The position numbers and the translations under genes are program-made. Below, piece by piece: positions 14,747 through 19,533 of a stretch of 19,533 bases of DNA. The notes beneath the pieces were generated by a model, which made no database searches, was not told the DNA's origin, and saw only the letters and a list, made by a program, of their open reading frames with translations. Position 1 is the stretch's first letter. Every line of letters starts with the position of its first letter. The stretch comes from an uncultured Senegalimassilia sp. Lineage in GTDB: Bacteria > Actinomycetota > Coriobacteriia > Coriobacteriales > Eggerthellaceae. The stretch covers positions 1 through 19,533 of the forward strand of contig NZ_CAKTYH010000025.1 of assembly GCF_934632265.1 (NCBI RefSeq), read 5' to 3'.

Positions 14747-14774
14747 ATTATACGCACTTCCCAAATCTGTGCAA
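14747..14774 (-). promoter_or_regulatory. Promoter of the tRNA-His-Lys-Lys operon
   Basis: A perfect TATAAT (-10, 14747-14752) with TTGCAC (-35, 14769-14774) and a 16-bp spacer. The -10 ends 16 bp before the tRNA-His 5' end. A/T tracts just upstream of the -35 (about 14779-14808) could act as an UP element. The TTGCAC hexamer is the same as in the rplS promoter. Confidence 0.8.
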
Positions 14775-14793
14775 CCCCCTTTTCAAAACTTTT

Positions 14794-14811
14794 TTCGAAA
14801 AGGTTTTCGAA
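14794..14811. promoter_or_regulatory. 18-bp inverted repeat upstream of the tRNA promoter
   Basis: TTCGAAAA-GG-TTTTCGAA, perfect 8-bp half-sites with a 2-bp spacer, 20 bp upstream of the tRNA -35 and about 200 bp before the antiporter gene. It is a possible protein-binding site; no known regulator motif is recognised. Confidence 0.4.
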
Positions 14812-14947
14812 GCCGTCCGTACGACGTGACACATCGCATTCGCCCTTACATGAGCGGAATAGAAGCATTGCCAAGGTATAGCCGCGCGCCTACGGCGGTT
14901 ACTTCCACTATTTTGTGCAGATGCACCAACCTTCATACGCCGTTAAC

Positions 14948-14976
14948 CTTTCAGCACCTACCGTTCGGGTTACAAT
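14948..14976 (+). promoter_or_regulatory. Candidate promoter of the Na+/H+ antiporter gene
   Basis: CTTTCA (-35) and TACAAT (-10, 14971-14976) with a 17-bp spacer, about 35 bp before the start codon. Good -10, weak -35. Confidence 0.35.
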
Positions 14977-15011
14977 GTGGTCATTCCCGTTGAATACTTG
15001 GAGATGCCCAT

Positions 15012-17069
15012 ATGGAGACATTCCTGCTTATATTGCTCATGCTCGCCGCCGTATTAGCCTCGTCGGTGATCGATCAGCTCGTGCCCAAAGTATCTTCGCC
15101 GCTTATCCAAATCGGCCTAGGCCTTGCCATCGCCGTGGTCGCAGGACGGCAGATCGACCTGCTGTTCGACGAATCAGAGCTGTTCTTAGTGTTGTTCATA
15201 GCCCCGTTGCTCTTTCATGAAGCCAAGGAGGCAAAGAAGACGGAACTATGGCGCAATAGGCGCTCAATCTTATCGCTGGCAATCGGCTTGGTGCTGGCGA
15301 TTATCGTCGCCGTGGGCTTTTTCGTGAACGCTATGATCCCCTCCATTTCGCTTGCTGCGGCATTCGCTCTGGGTGCAGCGCTCGGTCCTACCGACCCCAT
15401 TGCCGTGTCCGCCGCATCGAAAGACGCCGACATCAGCCCGCGATGCAAGGCGCTCCTTAAAGGCGAATCGTTAATCAACGACGCCTCAGGTATCGTAGCC
15501 TTCCAATTCGCCATAGCCGCAGCTATGACCGGCGCCTTCTCCCCCGCTCATGCCATTGGCGAGTTCCTGCTGGAGTTCGTGGGAGGCATCACGTTCGGCT
15601 TGATACTTGGCGTCATCGGCAACGGCATCGTTCGTCTCGTGCGATCCTGGGGCCTTGAGAACACCACGTTCCACGTCCTGTTCGAGGTATTCACCCCGTT
15701 CATCGTCTTTTTGGCGGCCGACCAACTCGGGGGAAGCGGTATCTTGGCCGTGGTGGCGGCCGGCCTTGTCAACGTCATCTCGCCGCGCACCGCGGGCCCC
15801 TCGGTATCTCGCCTCAACATCGTCTCCACCAGCGTGTGGCGCGTTATCTCCTTCACGCTCAACGGCATCGTGTTCGTGCTACTGGGAACGCAGTTGCCGC
15901 GCGCCATGCAAACCACCTGGAGCAAGGTGGCCATCTCGAACTGGACGCTGCTCGCATACGTGCTGACCATCAGCTTGATTCTCATCGCAGTTCGATTCGT
16001 ATGGGTGCTGCTGATGGAGCGCGTGCACCACCGGCACGTCGCGAAGCGCAACGAGAAAACCGCGAAGGAGAAGAACATCGCGCCCGAACCGCGCAAGTCG
16101 CTTGCCCATGACGTGCATTCTGCTGCCATCATGACGCTTGGCGGCCCGAAGGGTACTGTGACGCTGGCGGTGATCCTGACCATCCCGCAGGCTATCGCGC
16201 AACGTCAGCTGATACTGTTTTTAGCGTGCGGCGTCATCGTGGTCACGCTCCTACTCGCCACCTTCGTGGTTCCGATCTTGGCCCCTCAGAAAAAACGCGA
16301 CAACACCGAGCAGCTCGAACGCGACGTCCAAGCGAACCTTGACATCCTCCGCGTTGTAATCGAAGAACTGTCCGCACGTCAAACGCCCGAAACGCGCGCG
16401 GCAACGCAAATCGTCGTGCGGCAGTATAACGACCGCATTAAAAGGATCAAAGAGCTTAACGGCATAGAGGACGAGCCGAACATGAAGCTGCGCCTACGCA
16501 CGCTTGCTTGGGAACGCGAATTTGCGCAGAGCCTTATCGACGCCGACGAGGTGGATCGATTCGCAGGGTATCAGTACCTCATGCGTCTTGCGCGAATGGA
16601 AGAGTTGATCATGCATCAGCACTCGGTACGCGCTAATCTTCGACAGCATTTCATTCGATGGAGGACGTTCGGTCGACGCAGCTTGCAAGAAATCGTCCAT
16701 AAGGTTCCCGGAGCCGAACTCAGCGAGACCACGCAAGCTACCCGAGCACTGCAGATCAAGTGCTACGAGCATGTAGTGGATAAGCTCCATGAAGAGTTGG
16801 CCGGAAACTCCCCCGCAAACGCCGAGGACATTTCAAAACTGCTTATCGAATACCAACGTCTGCTGAGAACGCTGCGCGCAGCCGCCCCTTCCATCACCAC
16901 GTTCACGACGACGCAAGATAAAAGCGCCGATGTCGAACGACTTGGTCTGGAAATCGAGCTGGAGCAGATTCAAACCCGCTACGACGACGGCGAGCTTTCC
17001 CGTGTAGCAGCAAAACGCCTGCGAGAAAACGTCAATCTCATGCAAATGGACCTGGAGGACAACGTATAG
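15012..17069 (+). CDS. CPA1-family Na+/H+ antiporter with long cytosolic tail
   Basis: 685 residues. Residues 1-~424 are the membrane transporter, with some 10-13 hydrophobic spans, exchanging Na+ (or K+) for H+ for pH and salt homeostasis. The CPA1 signatures are GPTDPIAVS (125-133; ion-site D128) and LKGESLINDASGIV (149-162; N156-D157), plus LGGPKGTVTLAV near 376-386. This matches the bacterial NhaP/YjcE-like group. The last ~260 residues are hydrophilic, helical and charged, with no recognised RCK/TrkA-C or cNMP domain. They are longer than the C-terminus of many bacterial homologues and probably cytosolic and regulatory. GGAG lies 8 nt before the ATG. It is a single gene, divergent from the tRNA operon, ended by a bidirectional terminator shared with argS. 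The exact cation cannot be read from sequence. Confidence 0.88.
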   Translation: METFLLILLMLAAVLASSVIDQLVPKVSSPLIQIGLGLAIAVVAGRQIDLLFDESELFLVLFIAPLLFHEAKEAKKTELWRNRRSILSLAIGLVLAIIVAVGFFVNAMIPSISLAAAFALGAALGPTDPIAVSAASKDADISPRCKALLKGESLINDASGIVAFQFAIAAAMTGAFSPAHAIGEFLLEFVGGITFGLILGVIGNGIVRLVRSWGLENTTFHVLFEVFTPFIVFLAADQLGGSGILAVVAAGLVNVISPRTAGPSVSRLNIVSTSVWRVISFTLNGIVFVLLGTQLPRAMQTTWSKVAISNWTLLAYVLTISLILIAVRFVWVLLMERVHHRHVAKRNEKTAKEKNIAPEPRKSLAHDVHSAAIMTLGGPKGTVTLAVILTIPQAIAQRQLILFLACGVIVVTLLLATFVVPILAPQKKRDNTEQLERDVQANLDILRVVIEELSARQTPETRAATQIVVRQYNDRIKRIKELNGIEDEPNMKLRLRTLAWEREFAQSLIDADEVDRFAGYQYLMRLARMEELIMHQHSVRANLRQHFIRWRTFGRRSLQEIVHKVPGAELSETTQATRALQIKCYEHVVDKLHEELAGNSPANAEDISKLLIEYQRLLRTLRAAAPSITTFTTTQDKSADVERLGLEIELEQIQTRYDDGELSRVAAKRLRENVNLMQMDLEDNV

Positions 17070-17074
17070 AACAG

Positions 17075-17104
17075 AAATGGCCGCCCACATGGGCGGCCAT
17101 TTTA
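17075..17104. terminator. Bidirectional terminator between antiporter gene and argS
   Basis: A perfect 12-bp stem (AAATGGCCGCCC / GGGCGGCCATTT) with a 4-nt loop, followed by a short T-run on the plus strand and a short one on the minus strand. It lies 6 nt past the antiporter stop and about 26 nt past the argS stop, so it can serve both convergent genes. Confidence 0.85.
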
Positions 17105-17129
17105 CTGAACGGCAAAACCGAGCGAAAGC

Positions 17130-18842
17130 CTACATACGCTCAGGAGCGGAAACGCCGATAAGGCTAAGCGTCAGCGCCAGGACCGTGCGGGTAGCATCGG
17201 CGAGAGCCAGGCGACCGTTCTGGACAGCAGCCTCTTCACCGATGATATGGCAGTTCGTATAGAACTGATGGAACAAGCCGGCAAGCTCCTGCGCATAGTG
17301 CGTCAGACGGAACGGGGCGCGATCGCGAGCCGCCAAGGCGACAAGCTCGCCAAAGTCATCCATCTTACGCATAAGCGCGATTTCGGACTCATGCGTGAGC
17401 ACGCTCAGGTCGACATCAGCCGGAATAACCTTTGCAACCAGCTCATCTGCGGAAAGAGACTCGGCACCTTCGCCGGCAGCCTTGCGCAGAACAGAGCAGA
17501 TACGCGCGTGGGCATACTGCACATAATACACCGGGTTGGAGTTGTCCTTCTTCTTAGCAACCTCGATATCGAAATCGATGGGCTGATCGGAAGAACGCGA
17601 GAGCATCAGGAAACGCGTTGCGTCCACGCCGACCTCTTCGATAAGCTCGGCGAAGGTGACCATCTCGCCCGTACGCTTCGACATACGCACCGCTTCGCCA
17701 TCACGGAAGAGGTTGACCAGCTGGCCAAGCACGACCTCAAGCGCGCCGGGATAGCCCCACGCAGCAAGCATGGCTTCGCAACGGCGGATGTAACCATGAT
17801 GATCGGCACCCCACAGGTCGATGAGGTGATCGAAACCACGCTGCATCTTGTCGTAGTGATAAGCCACATCGGACATGAAGTACGTGTACTCGCCGTTTTC
17901 CTTCAGCAGAACACGGTCTTTGTCGTCACCGAAATCGGTGGAGCGGAACCAGGTGGCGCCATCCTTGTCGTAGAGGTAGCCCTTCTCGTTCATGATCTCA
18001 AGGGAACGGGAAACGGGCGACGTGCCGCTTTCATCGGTCTCATAAAGGCTGCGCTCACTGAACCAGGTATCGAAGGTGGTACCGAAACCGGTGAGGGTTT
18101 CACGGGCAAGATCGAGCATCTCCTGATAAGCGATTTCGCGGAAAGCCTCCATGCGCTCCTGGTCGCTGACGCTCTCCCACTTGTTGCCATCACGATCGAT
18201 GATTCCCTGGGCGATATCTTTCACATAGCCGCCACCGTAGCACTTCTCAGGCATCTCAACGTCATGACCCAGCAGCTGCATATAGCGAACGGAGACGGAA
18301 TTACCGAACACATCCATCTGAACGCCATGATCGTTGATGTAGTACTCCTCGGAAACCTGATAGCCCGCATGGCGCATCACGCGAGCAATGGCATCGCCAA
18401 GCGTTGCCCAACGGCCATGACCGACATGCATCGGACCCGTAGGGTTAGCGGAGACGTATTCAAGGTTAACGTTGTGGGGAGTACCTTCCGGCACCGTGCC
18501 CTTGCCAAAATCAAAGCGCTCAGAACGCACCCGAGCGGCAACGGACTGAAATGCAGAAGGAGCCAATTTGATATTGATGAAACCAGGACCCGCAATCTCA
18601 ACAGACGCAATCATGTTGTTTTCAGGCAGATGATCAACGATGATCTGCGCAATCTCGCGCGGATTCTTATGAGCCAGCTTTGCCGTACGCATGGCTACGG
18701 TCGAAGCCCAATCGCCATTGGACAGGTCGCGAGGACGCTCAAGTGCCGGAGCAGGACGCTCGGCCAGCTCCAGCGTTGCGTCGTCACAAGCAGCGGCGAT
18801 AGAGGCCGCAATGAGGTTTTCCAGTTCTTCGCGAATTTGCAT
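17130..18842 (-). CDS. argS: Arginyl-tRNA synthetase
   Basis: Class I synthetase that charges tRNA-Arg and needs the tRNA for amino-acid activation. 570 residues, normal length. An N-terminal Add1-like tRNA D-loop-recognition domain covers ~1-110. ANPTGPMHVGHGR (132-144) holds the HIGH motif (HVGH 139-142), and RMSKR at 386-390 replaces KMSKS, normal for many ArgRS. EEYYINDHGVQMD (165-177) is a conserved active-site stretch. The C-terminal anticodon-binding DALR domain ends ...LIGVSAPERM. AAGGAAG precedes the ATG by about 10 nt. The gene has its own promoter region between the arcC terminator and its start. Proximity to carbamate kinase may only reflect chance or shared arginine use. Confidence 0.97.
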   Translation of the reverse strand: MQIREELENLIAASIAAACDDATLELAERPAPALERPRDLSNGDWASTVAMRTAKLAHKNPREIAQIIVDHLPENNMIASVEIAGPGFINIKLAPSAFQSVAARVRSERFDFGKGTVPEGTPHNVNLEYVSANPTGPMHVGHGRWATLGDAIARVMRHAGYQVSEEYYINDHGVQMDVFGNSVSVRYMQLLGHDVEMPEKCYGGGYVKDIAQGIIDRDGNKWESVSDQERMEAFREIAYQEMLDLARETLTGFGTTFDTWFSERSLYETDESGTSPVSRSLEIMNEKGYLYDKDGATWFRSTDFGDDKDRVLLKENGEYTYFMSDVAYHYDKMQRGFDHLIDLWGADHHGYIRRCEAMLAAWGYPGALEVVLGQLVNLFRDGEAVRMSKRTGEMVTFAELIEEVGVDATRFLMLSRSSDQPIDFDIEVAKKKDNSNPVYYVQYAHARICSVLRKAAGEGAESLSADELVAKVIPADVDLSVLTHESEIALMRKMDDFGELVALAARDRAPFRLTHYAQELAGLFHQFYTNCHIIGEEAAVQNGRLALADATRTVLALTLSLIGVSAPERM

Positions 18843-18886
18843 GTTGATAAAACTTCCTTAAGCTAGCGCCGAATACATAGTTCTGC

Positions 18887-18923
18887 ATCTTACCATGGTT
18901 GTCCCAAGAAACCGATAATCGGT
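18887..18923 (-). promoter_or_regulatory. Candidate argS promoter with overlapping inverted repeat
   Basis: TAAGAT (-10, 18887-18892) lies 17 bp from a -35 position (18910-18915) that falls on the inverted repeat ACCGAT-A-ATCGGT (18911-18923). A repressor bound there would block the -35. The -35 itself is not a good match. Confidence 0.3.
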
Positions 18924-18949
18924 AGCCAGGCAACACGGTAAACCGAAAA

Positions 18950-18985
18950 CCAAAAGCTCCCCCGCATAAGCGAGGGAGCTTTTGG
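18950..18985 (-). terminator. Terminator upstream of argS, probably of arcC
   Basis: Arms CCAAAAGCTCCCTCGC / GCGGGGGAGCTTTTGG on the minus strand pair over 16 bp with one T-G wobble and a TTAT loop. T-rich sequence (TTTT) lies within the 3' arm and again just after it. The outer CCAAA can also pair with an adjacent upstream hairpin (18981-18997). Confidence 0.75.
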
Positions 18986-19257
18986 GCCTTGCCCAAAGAT
19001 CAAATCTTGAACAAAGGCAAAGGCTTTAGGAGGTGCGACAGGGCATGCGCACGCACTGTCGCGAGTAAGCGTTGTTTCAGTTTCCATTCGAGATGAGCAA
19101 CCGATAAAAACCGATTGGGCTGAAAACAAACTTGAAGCAAATCGCAAGTCGCGGATCGCGAGCAAAAACGATCTGCAGAAGCCGTTTTCATAAGTTTGCT
19201 GCACCGAAATCGCGTTGCGATATCGGGAAGGATCAGCAAACAGAGCCAGTCATCAAA
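18986..19257 (-). other. Structured non-coding stretch after arcC
   Basis: 272 bp from the arcC stop to the terminator. Frames of 79-104 codons exist here but look like noise. Several small hairpins can form: CGAAATCGC/GCGATATCG (19205-19225, one mismatch), GCGACAG/CTGTCGC (19035-19062, with an inner TGCG/CGCA stem) and TTTGGGC/GCCCAAA (18981-18997). It may be a long 3' UTR or contain a small RNA that ends at the terminator. No promoter was confidently placed. Confidence 0.35.
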
Positions 19258-19533
19258 TTAAGCAACGATGACGGTGCCCGTCTTGCCCTCGAGGCCGGCA
19301 GCGGCGCACTCGAGGGAGGTGATGAGGGCCTTGCCCTTCGGGAAAGCCTCGACGTACTCGATGCAGGCCTCGACCTTGGGCAGCATGGAGCCGGGAGCGA
19401 ACTGGCCCTGGGCGATGTACTCGCGAGCCTCGGCCACGGTCATCGTGGAGAGCTCTTCCTGGTCGGGCTTGTTGAAGTTGATGCAGACCTTCTCGACGGC
19501 GGTCAGGATGACCAGCATGTCGGCGCCGAAGTC
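19258..19533 (-). CDS. arcC: Carbamate kinase, C-terminal part (cut by window edge)
   Basis: The last 91 residues of a ~310-residue enzyme; the 5' part lies beyond the window. Carbamate kinase makes ATP and carbamate from carbamoyl phosphate and ADP, the last step of the arginine deiminase pathway. The sequence [20 protein letters not shown], then [13 protein letters not shown], then GKALITSLE and GKTGTVIVA is the classic C-terminus of the family; the lysine in MLPKVEA is a conserved nucleotide-site residue. The stop is TAA at 19260-19258. Codon use is very strongly C/G-ending, as in the rplS gene, suggesting high expression. arcA/arcB would be expected upstream, outside the window. Confidence 0.93.
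   Translation of the reverse strand, partial: DFGADMLVILTAVEKVCINFNKPDQEELSTMTVAEAREYIAQGQFAPGSMLPKVEACIEYVEAFPKGKALITSLECAAAGLEGKTGTVIVA

Noticed and set aside
19028..19068. Perfect AGGAGGT followed by a 7-codon plus-strand mini-frame (MRTHCRE)
   Set aside because: It lies antisense to the arcC 3' region with no downstream plus-strand gene in the window and no promoter seen; probably chance.
19000..19239. 79- and 104-codon minus-strand frames after arcC
   Set aside because: No ribosome binding site, composition unlike neighbouring genes, and they overlap several hairpins.

Overview
The window reads as a bacterial chromosome segment from a GC-rich Gram-positive of the Actinomycetota, most likely class Coriobacteriia (Eggerthella/Slackia-type gut or oral anaerobe). 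This rests on protein character and gene order only: a trigger factor-clpP-clpX-valS run, an rplS-rnhB-yraN-comM-(dprA) run, an SstT-type amino-acid carrier, and a carbamate kinase that suggests arginine-deiminase metabolism. No rRNA or other marker is present, so the lineage call is inference. No phage, transposon or CRISPR array was seen. Most of the window is conserved housekeeping DNA.

Left part (1-3,848), all minus strand: rplS has its own promoter and a strong U-tract terminator. It is followed by rnhB, a 273-bp gap, and then yraN, comM and what is probably dprA. The last three are joined by 4-bp ATGA overlaps, so they are very probably translationally coupled. This is the classic ribosome / RNase HII / DNA-uptake-processing neighbourhood.

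Middle-left (3,884-10,128), minus strand: tig, clpP, clpX and valS. It couples nascent-chain folding (trigger factor), regulated proteolysis (ClpXP) and tRNA charging. clpX and valS are 1 bp apart; clpP and clpX are 14 bp apart; a long hairpin lies between tig and clpP.

Middle (10,129-12,746): a small tail-anchored protein of unknown function on the plus strand, a 438-bp gene-free stretch with two diverged 40-bp direct repeats, a minus-strand SstT serine/threonine:Na+ symporter, and tRNA-Leu(TAG).

Right part (12,747-19,533): an unusual NYN-nuclease-like protein with two LOTUS/OST-HTH domains around a long disordered, arginine/serine-rich linker. It is followed by a tRNA-His / tRNA-Lys / tRNA-Lys operon whose two Lys genes differ by one compensated base pair, a plus-strand CPA1-type Na+/H+ antiporter with a large cytosolic tail, argS on the minus strand, and the 3' part of a carbamate kinase gene.

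The most interesting items are the NYN-LOTUS protein set between tRNA genes, the structured region between argS and arcC with clustered ACCGAT hexamers, a series of strong gene-end hairpins that lack U-tracts, the intergenic direct repeats, and the orphan tail-anchored protein. I found no convincing wholly new multi-gene system.
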